This document shows, in pieces, positions 8,921-18,669 of a DNA stretch of 64,000 bases (within the stretch, counting starts at the first letter, position 1; each line of letters opens with the position of its first letter). The DNA is from Saprospiraceae bacterium. GTDB lineage: Bacteria; Bacteroidota; Bacteroidia; Chitinophagales; Saprospiraceae. The translations under genes were made by a program, and so were the position numbers. The notes under the pieces are model-generated. The model did no database searches. It was not told the DNA's origin and was given only the letters and a program-made list of their open reading frames with translations. The stretch covers positions 1 through 64,000 of the forward strand of contig JANQQI010000053.1 of the NCBI GenBank assembly GCA_028285085.1. The letters are read 5' to 3'.

Positions 8921-11900
8921 TTAGAAGTACTCAGAGGGACGTTTACCAAAGCGCTCTTTGTATTGTTTGGAGAAGTGAGAATGTGATTTAAAGCCAACTT
9001 CTAAGGCCACCACACGTACGGAAGAGAAGGAGCGTTGCTCTAAAAATTGTCTCGCCTGCTGGAGACGGACTTCACGGATATATTCACCTGCCGTCAGCCC
9101 TGTGAGTGTTTTCAGGCGACGGTCCAGCTGGCGTCTACTCAGGTAAATATGCTGCGCCAATTGCTCCGCTTTAAACTCAGGTTGATTCAACTCTTGACGC
9201 ACAGCCTCTTCCACTTGTGTAAGCCATTCTTGATCGGGCAGGGTCAAGATCGCAGAAGCGTCCGCAGCTACTTTAGGCATCGTAGGATTTCCTTCGGCTT
9301 CCAGTAGCTCTTGTCTGTATCGATCTCTAATGGTCGTTTGCTCCAATAAATTTCGGATTCTCACCAAGACCTCCTCCTCTTCGAAGGGTTTAAGAATATA
9401 ATCATCTACCCCAATCCGCAATGCCTTAAGCTTATCCTGTAATTCTGCTCGGGCGGTCAACATGACCACTGGAATAGCGGCGTACTTGGCATCTGTCTTA
9501 AGTTGCTGCACCAATTCAAATCCATCCATCACGGGCATCATGACATCGGATAAAATCAGTCGAATCGTGGCGCCCTGTGAGCTACCGAGTATATCCAAAG
9601 CTTGTTGGCCGTGCTCCGCAGTGAGTACCTGATAATTAGCTTCAAGCATTACGCGCAGAAAATTGCGCAAATCCGAGTGATCCTCTACTACTAAAATCGT
9701 AGGATGAGAGCCATTTGGGGGCAAGACGGATGTCTTGAGATGTTCTGAATGAACAGCTGGTGGTTGCTCTTCGATAACTTCTGCCGGAGGAGTCGTCTCA
9801 GTGGAGATGCGTTTCAATGGAAACTCAAAAATAAATCGGCTTCCTTGTCCTTTTTCACTCTCTGCCCAAAGTTTACCGCGAAACAGCTTCGCAATTTCCT
9901 TGCTCAACGCCAAACCAATCCCTGTTCCACCGGCAGTAATGGCGTTTTTATCTTTTGATTGATAATAACGTTCAAAAATATGGGGTAGATCTTTAGCAGA
10001 AATGCCTGTTCCGGTGTCCGCTACCTGCAATCGAATTTTATCGCCACGTTCGTCCAATTCTAGGATGACGCTTCCTCCCGAGGGGGTAAATTTCAGTGCG
10101 TTTGATAATAAATTATTGAGAATTTTCTCAAACTTTGGTTTGTCCAATTGGATTCGCAAATCTGGATTAAGTCGGTTGAGAATTTGAAAATTGATCCCCT
10201 GGTGGTAGGCTCGGGATTCGAAAGACGAAAAGATGCGACGCACCTCAGAAAGGAAAAACACTGGTGTTTCGACCAACTCAAGTTTACTGGCTTCTAGCTT
10301 AGAAAGATCAAGAATTTCGTTGGTGAGCTTCAAAAGATTCTTCGCATTCTGGTAAGCGGTTGACAGGAGCTCCGATTCCTGGTCCTTATCCTTACGAAGG
10401 GCGAGCACCCGCTGTAATGGGGCCAGAATCAGCGTCAGCGGTGTGCGCAACTCGTGGGAAACATTGGCAAAAAATCGAGATTTCACCTTGTCGAGCTGTC
10501 GTAAAGCTTCTGATTGGCGAGCAATGGTTTGGGTACGCTCTCGTACCTCCCGTTCGAGTTTTACTTTTTGCTGCAACAACTGACGCGTCCTTACGCCGTA
10601 CACCGTCCAAATCCCCAGTGCTAGTAATCCCAGAAGGATCAATGCAAACCACCATTGACGATAAAACGGGCGTAATACTTTGATCGGCACCCGCAACTCC
10701 TGCTTTGAGTACAAGCCATTGCCCGTCTTCGCCCTTACTACCAAGTCAAAGGTACCATAAGGTAAACCGCTGATCAGCAGCGTATTTTCCTTGCTGGTTG
10801 TCCAAACATCATTGAAGCCTTCGATGCGATACTCATAGCTAATGAGCTTAGGGTTGACGTAATCAAGTAAGGCCAATTCGATATTTAAAAACTGATCCCC
10901 GGGGTAGATTTCCACTAGCTGTCGACTTAAAAAATCAGGCTTAATGTTCTCTACTTGATTTGTTTTACCAGAAAACACGTTACATTCTAACAATAATAAT
11001 GGCAAATCAGGTTGGTCATCAAAACTCTTTACAAAGTCACGGGGATGAAAGGCAGAAATACCATTCAGACCACCAAAAAAGATGCGACCAACTTGGGAGG
11101 GATCCGCACATTGCGTAATCTGATGGTGTGCAATTCGATTGAATTCATGATAGGTAATGCCATCAGAAGGTAAATAGATTTTAGTACGCTCTGTACTTTT
11201 CTGAAATTGGATAATTCCATAATCACTACTTAGCCACAAAAAACCAAAATCATCCTCGTAAACCGCGTAGAGATTATTATGTGATAAGCCATCATCTTCG
11301 GTGTAATGTCGACAGCTTTGCTGCCCACGATTTATACAAAGAAGTCCCTGCGTTGAAGCCAGCCACAGCAAACCGTCATCATCTTCGTGTAAATGCCGCA
11401 GATCATCGTGCGGCAACTTATATTTCCCTTCTCCTCCGGTCCAGTAACGTGCCTGAATGCCACGTTCCTCGTCAAGAACAAAAAGTCCCTTGGTGGTCAC
11501 CAGCCAGAAGAAAGTGCTGTCTCGGGACGGTTGAATGGCATAAATTCGACTAGCTTGCAATTCGTCAAAACCATTGTGCTGTTCGAAGGCGGTCCACTGG
11601 CCGGCCTGAGCATCCAGACAAACCAAAGTGGTATCCATTGTTTCCACACTACTAATCCCCAGCCATAATCCTTTGCGGCCTTCAGCCATCGCCCAGATTG
11701 AGCCTATCGGCATTGGCCATTTCTTTACAAGCTCTTGCTCTTGGTATTGTAGTAAAGTATCCGGTGCACTAATCCAATAATTGCCCTGCCGATCCAGATA
11801 GTTCTCCCAAAATGGCAACAAGTAGCCCTCACTGATAACCTTTATGCTATCCTCATCCAATTCTAGAGAATAAGAATCTGCGTTCGCAAAAATACGTCCG

Positions 11901-13024
11901 TCAAAATCGCTACAAATTCCTCGACAACTGTATAAATCCTCATCGCGAGTGCGCTCGGGATCGAGATAGAGATATTGTTGAAATTGATTGGGGCGACAAT
12001 TGAGCTCATACAATCCGTTAATGGTCGCCAACCAAGCAACACCACGTTCATCGAGGAAAACATCCAAAACATTGGTATGTGCCAGCTCAGGGAAGAGCTC
12101 TAATAAATCAACCAACAGTCCATTTTCAGGATGGAAGACGGTCATATTCTCTTCATTGGCCCACCAGTAATGACCATGTATTGAGTCGTGTCGTATGAAG
12201 TGGTACTGGCTCCTATAAGTAGTTGGCAATACTCGATTACTAAACTCTTGCAGGTCATAAGCCCGAGTTCCCATTAGGTTACTGATATATAAACTATCTC
12301 TAGAGTTGTAGTGCCAATACGTTGAGTCTATTGCCTTGGTGTTGAAAATGACATTTGAGGATTGTAGTCCCCGAGAAACCTCACCTTGAGCATTGACAAC
12401 GACCAATTCAGCCGGATCTACAACATCTGTGGAGGTCGAAGCACGTAACCAATGGTTACCTCGTGCATCTGTAAAAAAGGGTCTGACTCGTAAGCCTGCA
12501 CCAATAAATGTAGATTGGAGCTGCTGGGTTTCTGGATGGTAGTGGAGTAAGCGGCCATTGCTTGTCCCAAAGAGCCACTGCCCTTCAGTATTGATGTGAT
12601 AGTTAATAATGTTTTCTTGCGGAGCCAGTGGTGTATCTTTAAACTTTTGCCGAAAGCTCCTAAACGTTTCCGTTTTTGTATTAAAAAACAGAATATCATT
12701 CTTACGGTAAGCATTGACAATCCAGAGATCCCGCTCAGAATCTTCTCCGACGATCTCCGCGGCGAAGCTAAAAAAGCTTTGGTGTGCGATGGGCTTAAAG
12801 TTTTGCCCATCAAACCGATTAATTTGGTCGCGGGCCAGTACCCACATCATGCCTTGTTGATCTTTGTGAACGTCCATCACCTGGCTATGCGATAGCCCTT
12901 CCTCAATACCGTAGTATCGCATACTAGTCAGATAGGTCTGTGCCTGCCCGCCCCCATTGACCAACAGCCATGCCCACAGTAGAATATGTATCCGAAGGTA
13001 TTTCATAAGACGTTCGCGCATCAT
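8921..13024 (-). CDS. Hybrid two-component system protein (beta-propeller sensor, kinase, receiver, AraC)
   Basis: About 1367 residues from the start chosen here, MMRERLMKYLR, which begins a signal peptide ending GGGQAQ. The open frame extends 52 codons further upstream but that part is not signal-like. Order: periplasmic two-component-regulator propeller repeats (about 30-720, with EGLSHSQV and EDDGLSHNNLYAVYEDDFGFLWL motifs), Y_Y_Y domain (about 725-768), one membrane segment (790-811), histidine kinase (FFANVSHELRTP near 855; NNLLSNALKF; GTGIGLALS), receiver (SDVMMPVMDGFE near 1160, ILKPF) and AraC-type HTH at the C-terminus. Known relatives sense polysaccharide breakdown products and switch on their utilisation genes. 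No such genes are adjacent, so the ligand is unknown. Confidence 0.92.
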   Translation of the reverse strand: MMRERLMKYLRIHILLWAWLLVNGGGQAQTYLTSMRYYGIEEGLSHSQVMDVHKDQQGMMWVLARDQINRFDGQNFKPIAHQSFFSFAAEIVGEDSERDLWIVNAYRKNDILFFNTKTETFRSFRQKFKDTPLAPQENIINYHINTEGQWLFGTSNGRLLHYHPETQQLQSTFIGAGLRVRPFFTDARGNHWLRASTSTDVVDPAELVVVNAQGEVSRGLQSSNVIFNTKAIDSTYWHYNSRDSLYISNLMGTRAYDLQEFSNRVLPTTYRSQYHFIRHDSIHGHYWWANEENMTVFHPENGLLVDLLELFPELAHTNVLDVFLDERGVAWLATINGLYELNCRPNQFQQYLYLDPERTRDEDLYSCRGICSDFDGRIFANADSYSLELDEDSIKVISEGYLLPFWENYLDRQGNYWISAPDTLLQYQEQELVKKWPMPIGSIWAMAEGRKGLWLGISSVETMDTTLVCLDAQAGQWTAFEQHNGFDELQASRIYAIQPSRDSTFFWLVTTKGLFVLDEERGIQARYWTGGEGKYKLPHDDLRHLHEDDDGLLWLASTQGLLCINRGQQSCRHYTEDDGLSHNNLYAVYEDDFGFLWLSSDYGIIQFQKSTERTKIYLPSDGITYHEFNRIAHHQITQCADPSQVGRIFFGGLNGISAFHPRDFVKSFDDQPDLPLLLLECNVFSGKTNQVENIKPDFLSRQLVEIYPGDQFLNIELALLDYVNPKLISYEYRIEGFNDVWTTSKENTLLISGLPYGTFDLVVRAKTGNGLYSKQELRVPIKVLRPFYRQWWFALILLGLLALGIWTVYGVRTRQLLQQKVKLEREVRERTQTIARQSEALRQLDKVKSRFFANVSHELRTPLTLILAPLQRVLALRKDKDQESELLSTAYQNAKNLLKLTNEILDLSKLEASKLELVETPVFFLSEVRRIFSSFESRAYHQGINFQILNRLNPDLRIQLDKPKFEKILNNLLSNALKFTPSGGSVILELDERGDKIRLQVADTGTGISAKDLPHIFERYYQSKDKNAITAGGTGIGLALSKEIAKLFRGKLWAESEKGQGSRFIFEFPLKRISTETTPPAEVIEEQPPAVHSEHLKTSVLPPNGSHPTILVVEDHSDLRNFLRVMLEANYQVLTAEHGQQALDILGSSQGATIRLILSDVMMPVMDGFELVQQLKTDAKYAAIPVVMLTARAELQDKLKALRIGVDDYILKPFEEEEVLVRIRNLLEQTTIRDRYRQELLEAEGNPTMPKVAADASAILTLPDQEWLTQVEEAVRQELNQPEFKAEQLAQHIYLSRRQLDRRLKTLTGLTAGEYIREVRLQQARQFLEQRSFSSVRVVALEVGFKSHSHFSKQYKERFGKRPSEYF

Positions 13025-13323
13025 CGCACTCCTTATATCTACAAATATGGGAAAGGGAAGTGGAAAGTCTAGGAATCTCAGCGGTTTATTTTCTTCCGTC
13101 AGATAGCAATCTATAATTCTGATAATGAAGTCTCTGCAAGAATAAGAGATACACATACGCAACAGTTGGTCTAGACTCATGCTTAGATTCTAATCACTTA
13201 GCATTAATTTGAAATAGCAGTCACCCCTTGCATTCGCTTCCTCATTACTAGCGGGGTATTTCATGAGGCTTCATCTGCAACCATCACCGGTACAAACTGT
13301 CTTTAAGCCAAACTCTCCCCCAT

Positions 13324-13725
13324 ATGAAGACCATAACCACGATTTACGTACTTGCTTGTTTTCCTCTATTTCTAGTTGCTCAAGGTGACGATTATTGCCC
13401 CTGCATGGAGACCGAAAACAATTTGGATTTACTCATGGAATCATTGCGCATGCCCGATTACGAAGTCGCAGTGGTTACCTCCCAAACGGAGACTTCATAC
13501 ACCTTCGTGATGCAGGAAACCCAGCCCGAATTGCCAACCGAAGACGTAACACCTACCCCCAAACCACCCGTTGACCAAAAAGATGAAGCTGACACCCCAG
13601 CCGAAAAAGAAGAAGTCATCCATAACTATCCCGTCAAAAAACATAAGCCACCTAAGGGCCGTCGCGTTCGCTTGAAAAAGCGCAAAAAGCGTAAAAAATA
13701 CCGTGGTGGTTGTCCATGGTTTTAA
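13324..13725 (+). CDS. Small secreted protein with polybasic tail
   Basis: 133 residues, not recognised. A clear signal peptide (MKTITTIYVLACFPLFLVAQ) is followed by a CPC motif, an acidic and proline-rich middle (about 75-100) and a strongly basic tail (RRVRLKKRKKRKKYR) ending GGCPWF. The charge contrast suggests binding to polyanions such as surface polysaccharide or nucleic acid, but this is a guess. Divergent from the hybrid sensor and 65 bp upstream of the hydrolase gene, possibly in one transcript with it. Confidence 0.7.
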   Translation: MKTITTIYVLACFPLFLVAQGDDYCPCMETENNLDLLMESLRMPDYEVAVVTSQTETSYTFVMQETQPELPTEDVTPTPKPPVDQKDEADTPAEKEEVIHNYPVKKHKPPKGRRVRLKKRKKRKKYRGGCPWF

Positions 13726-13790
13726 TCTGTCCAGATTAATCCTTTTAAGCTAGACTTTCGTATTTTGGCCGGCTCACTAAAGCATTTGCA

Positions 13791-14693
13791 ATGAGCTATT
13801 TAGCAGTCGGCGATGGCCACGAAATATATTATAGCGTCCACGGTAATTCGGCTGGGCCAACGGTGCTCTTCCTCCATGGCGGGCCAGGATTAGGCTGCAC
13901 CTCCAACGATCTGCGCTTTTTTAATTTGACACATTATCAAGTCCTTTTGCTCGATCAAAGAGGAGCCGGCCAAAGCCGGCCCACTGGAAGTTTAGAACAC
14001 AATACAACAGCCCATCTTCTATCGGATATCACAAAGCTTTTGGACCATCTGGAGCTAAAGCAAGTGATTGCATTCGGCGGCTCATGGGGCGCAACACTGG
14101 CATTATTGTACGCCATTGCCTGCCCCACGCGCGTAAGTCATCTCGTTTTACGAGGTATATTCTCCGGCACTATACGTATGCGAGATTATATGGAAAAGGG
14201 AGCCGTAGCGGATTATTTCCCGGAAGCCTGGGCCCGCTATCGTAGCCAAGCCTCCGAAGTCCCTGAGGCAGAAGTTGCGACTTATTATTATCAAAAATTG
14301 TTATCCGATCAACCAGAAGAACGTACCCACTTCGCCTTTGAAATGCTTTATTTTGGGATGCAATTGGCCTTCTTAAATTCATTACCAGCCGAGACCATTC
14401 GCGAACGCATACTGGCCACCGATTACGTTAACAAAGCCCGTATACAGAGTTATTATTCACATCATCGCTTTTTCATACCTGAGGATTTCATTCTACAAGA
14501 ATTGTATCGTATTCAACACATCCCAATATACATCCTACAGGGGCGATACGATGTGGTCTGCCCACCTTATTTTGCCTACGAGCTGAGTCAAAAACATCCA
14601 TTGGCTAAGTTAAAAATGCTCACCGCCGGGCATGTTGCCTCCGAGGTGGAAGTAGAATTAATTGAAACGATGCGAGAGTTAGAACATGATTGA
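13791..14693 (+). CDS. Alpha/beta hydrolase, proline iminopeptidase-like
   Basis: 300 residues. HGGPG (29-33, oxyanion hole), DQRGAGQS (55-62) and GGSWG with nucleophile S98 are hallmarks of the prolyl aminopeptidase (S33) branch. Asp about 254 in QGRYDVVCP and His about 281 in TAGHVAS complete the triad. Such enzymes release N-terminal proline or hydrolyse related small substrates in the cytoplasm. No signal peptide. Slightly shorter than typical Pip (about 315), so another alpha/beta-hydrolase activity is possible. Ends facing the ABC permease gene. Confidence 0.85.
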   Translation: MSYLAVGDGHEIYYSVHGNSAGPTVLFLHGGPGLGCTSNDLRFFNLTHYQVLLLDQRGAGQSRPTGSLEHNTTAHLLSDITKLLDHLELKQVIAFGGSWGATLALLYAIACPTRVSHLVLRGIFSGTIRMRDYMEKGAVADYFPEAWARYRSQASEVPEAEVATYYYQKLLSDQPEERTHFAFEMLYFGMQLAFLNSLPAETIRERILATDYVNKARIQSYYSHHRFFIPEDFILQELYRIQHIPIYILQGRYDVVCPPYFAYELSQKHPLAKLKMLTAGHVASEVEVELIETMRELEHD

Positions 14694-14750
14694 AACGCCA
14701 TACCAAGGAAATCGTTATTCCGCTAAATTGCTTTAACGCCCACCATTTTT

Positions 14751-16316
14751 CTATTTCTTCATTAAGCGATTAAGGAAAATAATGGGGACCAATCCTAGTG
14801 CAATAATCATTAGTGCATAAATCGCCGAGACATCCAATTGCTCATCGCTGGCCAACTCAAAAGCCTTGGTGGCTAGAGTATCGTAGTTGAAAGGGCGCAT
14901 AATTAAGGTTAATGGCAATTCCTTGAGTACATCGATGAACACTAACATAAAGCCCGCCAAAAGGGCAGGCCGCAAGAGTGGTAATTGAACACGCCATAAG
15001 CTTCGCCAGGTTGAAGCCCCCAGCATCGTCGATGCTTCCTGCAATGGTCGACCAATCTTAGTAAATCCTGAATCTATGGCATTATAGGCTACCGCAAGAA
15101 AACGAACCAGGGCTGCATACACTAAAGCAAAGATAGTTCCCATGAGGAAGAATGATACCCAATCGTCCAGCCATTGGACCGGTATCATTACGCCTACCGC
15201 GATGACCGCTCCGGGAATCGTATAGCCAATCGTGGCCAGTCGTTGTAGCCACGGACTACGTCCACCAAGCTGCCCGGCGTAGCCTAAAACCAAGGCAACC
15301 AATACACCGAGAACGGCAACGATAGCAGCTACTTTCGCCGTATTCCAAATGGTTTGACTAAATTCTGACCAATCAAAACCAGATAATCCATCCGTTGACC
15401 AATTGATCAACTGCGTAACGGGTAGCACAAAGCCCAGCAAGAAGGGAAGCAAACAAATACTCCAAGCCAGCACCATGCGGCTTCCTCTGATCCGTTGCGG
15501 ACGCAGCGGGCGACTTTTGGAGGTACTTTGGTAGGCCTGTCGGCCTCGCTGCCAGCGTTCTAAGGCGAGTAGTAATAATACCAGAGAAAGTAAACAAAGA
15601 GAAAGTCGTACCGCCGCGGTGAGGTCGCCCAAAGAAAACCAAGCCCGAAAAATCCCCGTAGTGAAGGTGGAGACGCCATAGTATTTAACCGCTCCGTAGT
15701 CATTCAGCATTTCCATGATGACTAAGCTGACACCACCGACTACCGCAGGTCGTGCCGCCGGAAGGGCCACCCGAAAAAAGGTCGTTATACTCCCTCTGCC
15801 CAGTAAACGGCTGGCTTCCAAAAGATTTCCAGCCTGATGCATAAAACTCGCCCGGCTAATCAGATAGACATAAGGAAAAAGTACGAGGCTAATCACCAAA
15901 ATGGCGCCCGGCATCGACATAATATCGAACGGCACCAAAGCATCAGTTTGCCAACCCAGCGTATGTCGGGTAAAGCGCTGAATCGGTCCAGTAAAATCAA
16001 ATAAACCAGCGTAAGCAAAGGCGGCAATGTAAGTTGGGATCGAGAGTGGCAAAACCAGCGCCCAACTAAAAAAGCGGCGGCCGGGAAAAGTGTAAGCGCT
16101 CACAATCCAAGCGGTGCTTAAGCCAAAAATCAGACTGAGCAAGCCTGTCCCCAGAAGCAATAAGAGAGTATTCCAGATATAACGACTCAGAACCGTAGAT
16201 TGCAAATGCTGCCAAGTCTCACCGTCTCCACTAAAGCTGCGTATGACAAGCACGAGTAATGGCAACGCCATTAGCAAAGCTAGCCCCCAGGCAGCAATAT
16301 GCCAAGCACGATTCAT
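14751..16316 (-). CDS. Ferric-iron type ABC transporter permease
   Basis: 521 residues with about 12 membrane segments. It is a fused double permease as in FbpB/SfuB: two EAA loops are visible, one starting EASRLLGRG at 167 and one starting EASTMLGAS near 430. Each contacts an ATPase subunit. The start overlaps the stop of the GNAT gene by ATGA. The substrate-binding protein lies upstream, but no ATP-binding subunit gene is in this cluster or anywhere in the window. The permease is intact; ThiP-like thiamine permeases are the main alternative, made less likely by the iron-type binding protein. Confidence 0.88.
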   Translation of the reverse strand: MNRAWHIAAWGLALLMALPLLVLVIRSFSGDGETWQHLQSTVLSRYIWNTLLLLLGTGLLSLIFGLSTAWIVSAYTFPGRRFFSWALVLPLSIPTYIAAFAYAGLFDFTGPIQRFTRHTLGWQTDALVPFDIMSMPGAILVISLVLFPYVYLISRASFMHQAGNLLEASRLLGRGSITTFFRVALPAARPAVVGGVSLVIMEMLNDYGAVKYYGVSTFTTGIFRAWFSLGDLTAAVRLSLCLLSLVLLLLALERWQRGRQAYQSTSKSRPLRPQRIRGSRMVLAWSICLLPFLLGFVLPVTQLINWSTDGLSGFDWSEFSQTIWNTAKVAAIVAVLGVLVALVLGYAGQLGGRSPWLQRLATIGYTIPGAVIAVGVMIPVQWLDDWVSFFLMGTIFALVYAALVRFLAVAYNAIDSGFTKIGRPLQEASTMLGASTWRSLWRVQLPLLRPALLAGFMLVFIDVLKELPLTLIMRPFNYDTLATKAFELASDEQLDVSAIYALMIIALGLVPIIFLNRLMKK

Positions 16317-16825
16317 TTCTGCTCAATTTGCTTTTCGTAGCAGTAAAAAGGGGCTTGGTTGCTGTGAAACCAACAGACACCTTCAGCTTTTCGATAACCC
16401 AGCTTCTCGTACATGCGATTGGAAATCGGATTCTCACTGTAAGCATCCAGTCGAATAGCACCGTACCCATGGTTTGTCGCATAATCTTCGGCAAAAGTGC
16501 ATAGTCGGCGCGCGTAACCCCGCCCCTGTGCCTCGGGATGAACCGCAAGGCGGTGAATCACGAGTACCTTGGCAGGATGAAAAGTCCAATCAATGTTTTG
16601 GTATTGAGCATCTTGTACTGCATTCAGGGTAATAGTGGCCAATGGTTCTTGCTCATGGTGAATGACCCAAGCTTCCCCTTGTTCAATATCTAACTGAATT
16701 TGAGCTAAATCAGGATAATTACCATCCCACTGCTTAATATTAGCGGCCAGCATCGCTTGGGTACAAGCCTGAAAAATAGACCAAATGGCCTGCGCTTCGA
16801 AAGATTGTGCCGGAAGGATTTGCAT
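16313..16825 (-). CDS. GNAT-family N-acetyltransferase
   Basis: 170 residues. The acetyl-CoA-binding signature is HPEAQGRGYARRL, with QGRGYA at 100-105. It is preceded by VIHRLAV and followed by DAYSENPISNRMYEKLGY, typical of the fold. Substrate cannot be predicted. It lies inside the iron-uptake operon: 4 bp after the binding-protein stop and overlapping the permease start by ATGA, so it is translated with them. This place suggests a link to iron or siderophore handling, or accidental insertion; the sequence does not decide. Confidence 0.87.
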   Translation of the reverse strand: MQILPAQSFEAQAIWSIFQACTQAMLAANIKQWDGNYPDLAQIQLDIEQGEAWVIHHEQEPLATITLNAVQDAQYQNIDWTFHPAKVLVIHRLAVHPEAQGRGYARRLCTFAEDYATNHGYGAIRLDAYSENPISNRMYEKLGYRKAEGVCWFHSNQAPFYCYEKQIEQK

Positions 16826-16829
16826 CGAT

Positions 16830-17891
16830 TTATTCCCAACCTACCTGATCGAATACCATAACGGCCGTAGCGTTGTAGCGACCTAATTTATCCAGTTCCA
16901 GATCGTCTTCTTCGAAACTTCCCCATGATTTCAGCAATTCGGATGGTTCCACTTCTGGATGTACAGGGTATTCATAATTTGCCGAAGCAAAGGCGGTTTG
17001 TGCAGATTTACCCGTCAGAAATTCGATGAGTTTGATGGCGTTAGCTTTATTGGGAGCGTATTTAGTTACACCGATGCCACTGACATTGATGTGTGTTCCA
17101 CCGTTGGCGTGCTTGAGGAAGGCTAAGCCAACCGCTTCACCGGCTTCTTTTTCTTCTGGCTTATCCGAGCCGAGGAGCTTGCCGATGTAATAAGTATTGA
17201 CGATAGCGACGTCTCCCAGTCCTTGGGCGATAGCTTTGACCTGATCACGATCGTTTCCTTTGGGTGGGCGGGCAAAATTGGAGACCATTCCGGCCGCCCA
17301 GTTTTTGGCTGCATCTTCGCCTTCCTTGCCAATGACAGAGGCTAAAAGGGATTGGTTATAAATATTGCCGGAAGAACGGATCAAAATTCGGCCTTTCCAT
17401 TCGGAATCCGTCAATTGCTCGTAAGCCGAGAGCTCTTCTGCTTTTACGCGCTCTTTGGAAAAAGCGGCAATTCTAGCGCGCTTAGTCAGCGCAAACCAAT
17501 AACCTTCCGCATCGCGATAGCGGGCGGGTACCTGTTGATTGATTGTTTCCGAGGTGATCGCTTGCAGCAAGTCATCTGCTTTGGCGCGGTGTAAACGACC
17601 AGCGTCAACCGTGATTAAAAGATCTGCCGGGGAATTTTCGCCCTCCGTCTTCAAACGATTCATCAATTCGTCAGCACTGGCTTTCACCACATTAACTTTG
17701 ATGCCGGTTTCTTTTTCAAAATCAGCAAAGAGTTGCTTATCTGTATCGTAGTGACGGTGGGTGTATACATTAACCTCAGGCGCTACAGCTGGCTGATCAG
17801 CCGTTTGGTCACTCGTATTGGGACCACAAGCTATGGCAAAAAGAACAAGAGAAAAGAGTACTATTTTAGAAAGAGAAAGGGCTTTTTTCAT
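16830..17891 (-). CDS. Fe(3+) ABC transporter substrate-binding lipoprotein
   Basis: 353 residues. The signal peptide ends in a lipobox with C22 (FAIACGPN), so it is anchored to a membrane. The rest is a periplasmic-binding fold of the FbpA/FutA type: VNVYTHRHYDTD at the mature N-terminus, LLITVDAGRLHRAK, and the tyrosine pair in VNTYYIGKLLG (about 235) that binds ferric ion in this family. It heads a three-gene operon with the GNAT and permease genes and has its own TAnnTTTG promoter. No Fur box was recognised. Confidence 0.9.
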   Translation of the reverse strand: MKKALSLSKIVLFSLVLFAIACGPNTSDQTADQPAVAPEVNVYTHRHYDTDKQLFADFEKETGIKVNVVKASADELMNRLKTEGENSPADLLITVDAGRLHRAKADDLLQAITSETINQQVPARYRDAEGYWFALTKRARIAAFSKERVKAEELSAYEQLTDSEWKGRILIRSSGNIYNQSLLASVIGKEGEDAAKNWAAGMVSNFARPPKGNDRDQVKAIAQGLGDVAIVNTYYIGKLLGSDKPEEKEAGEAVGLAFLKHANGGTHINVSGIGVTKYAPNKANAIKLIEFLTGKSAQTAFASANYEYPVHPEVEPSELLKSWGSFEEDDLELDKLGRYNATAVMVFDQVGWE

Positions 17892-17919
17892 CGGTAAGCT
17901 ATTTATTCATTAGTTCCCG

Positions 17920-17927
17920 CAAAGGTA
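17920..17927 (-). promoter_or_regulatory. Promoter -7 element for the iron-uptake operon
   Basis: Minus-strand TACCTTTG fits TAnnTTTG, 29 bases before the binding-protein start codon. No exact TTTG lies at the -33 position. Confidence 0.5.
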
Positions 17928-18012
17928 AAAGATTTGCCGTATTTCGAATCATCGAATGGTCAATCCGATGTAAAAAATAAGCTGGCAATTTTTCACCTTC
18001 TTTATTTTCAAT

Positions 18013-18020
18013 TACTTTTG
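18013..18020 (+). promoter_or_regulatory. Promoter -7 element for the DUF6580 gene
   Basis: TACTTTTG fits TAnnTTTG. Transcription would start near 18026. That leaves hardly any leader before the ATG at 18034, and favours the next in-frame ATG at 18070 as the true start. Confidence 0.55.
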
Positions 18021-18069
18021 CAGTGACATTCAAATGTTTTTGAGCAAAAATCATAAACCAATATTTCCA

Positions 18070-18669
18070 ATGGCTAAATCATCTCGTCAATTTGCAACAT
18101 TTATCGTCGCAGCGATGATTCTCCTAGCAGCCTTAAGTCGTCTGCTTCCTCATCCTCCCAATTTCACTCCAGTCAGTGGGATGGCGTTATTTGGAGCAGC
18201 CTACTTTAGTCGGAAATATCTGGCTTACCTCGTTCCTTTCTTAGCACTTTGGATCAGTAATCTTATTCTGGACAATGTCATTTATGCTCAATACTACGAC
18301 GGTTTTCAATGGTTCAGCCAGCCCTATGTCTTCTTAGCAATTGTCTTGATTGCACTTTTCGGAAGCAAAGTACTTCGCAAAATCAACCTTGGGCGTATCA
18401 TCGGGGCTAGTTTGGGCGCATCCGTTATCTTTTTCCTTGTCTCCAACTTTGGCGCTTGGATGCACGGGCACACTTACCCACTTACCTTCGAAGGATTAAT
18501 GACTTGCTATTGGATGGCCATTCCTTTTTTGTCCAATCCAGGCGCAGAGCACTACTTTTTCCTTAACTCGGTTATTGGTGACTTGTTCTACACCGGCGTT
18601 CTATTCGGTAGTTTTGCCCTGATTCGGCAAAGCTTTCCTCAACTCACGTGGCGTGGACAAGAAGCCTAA
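18070..18669 (+). CDS. DUF6580 family membrane protein
   Basis: 199 residues from the ATG at 18070, chosen because an upstream ATG at 18034 lies too close to the -7 element and because MAKSSRQFATFIVAAMILLAAL looks like a normal N-terminus. Conserved features: LSRLLPHPPNFTPVSGMALFGAAYF, and a C-terminal ALIRQSFP. About five membrane helices. The family has no proven function but often sits near vitamin B12 or metal-uptake genes and is suspected to be a transport component. Here it is divergent from an iron-uptake operon. Overlaps the following gene by 17 bp. Confidence 0.8.
   Translation: MAKSSRQFATFIVAAMILLAALSRLLPHPPNFTPVSGMALFGAAYFSRKYLAYLVPFLALWISNLILDNVIYAQYYDGFQWFSQPYVFLAIVLIALFGSKVLRKINLGRIIGASLGASVIFFLVSNFGAWMHGHTYPLTFEGLMTCYWMAIPFLSNPGAEHYFFLNSVIGDLFYTGVLFGSFALIRQSFPQLTWRGQEA

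Noticed and set aside
13025-13180. N-terminal 52-codon extension of the first hybrid sensor
   Set aside because: The extension would bury the signal peptide; the start at 13024 gives a normal exported N-terminus.
17892-18069. Fur box or riboswitch between the iron operon and DUF6580 gene
   Set aside because: No recognisable Fur palindrome, and the space is too short for a cobalamin riboswitch; only promoter elements were seen.
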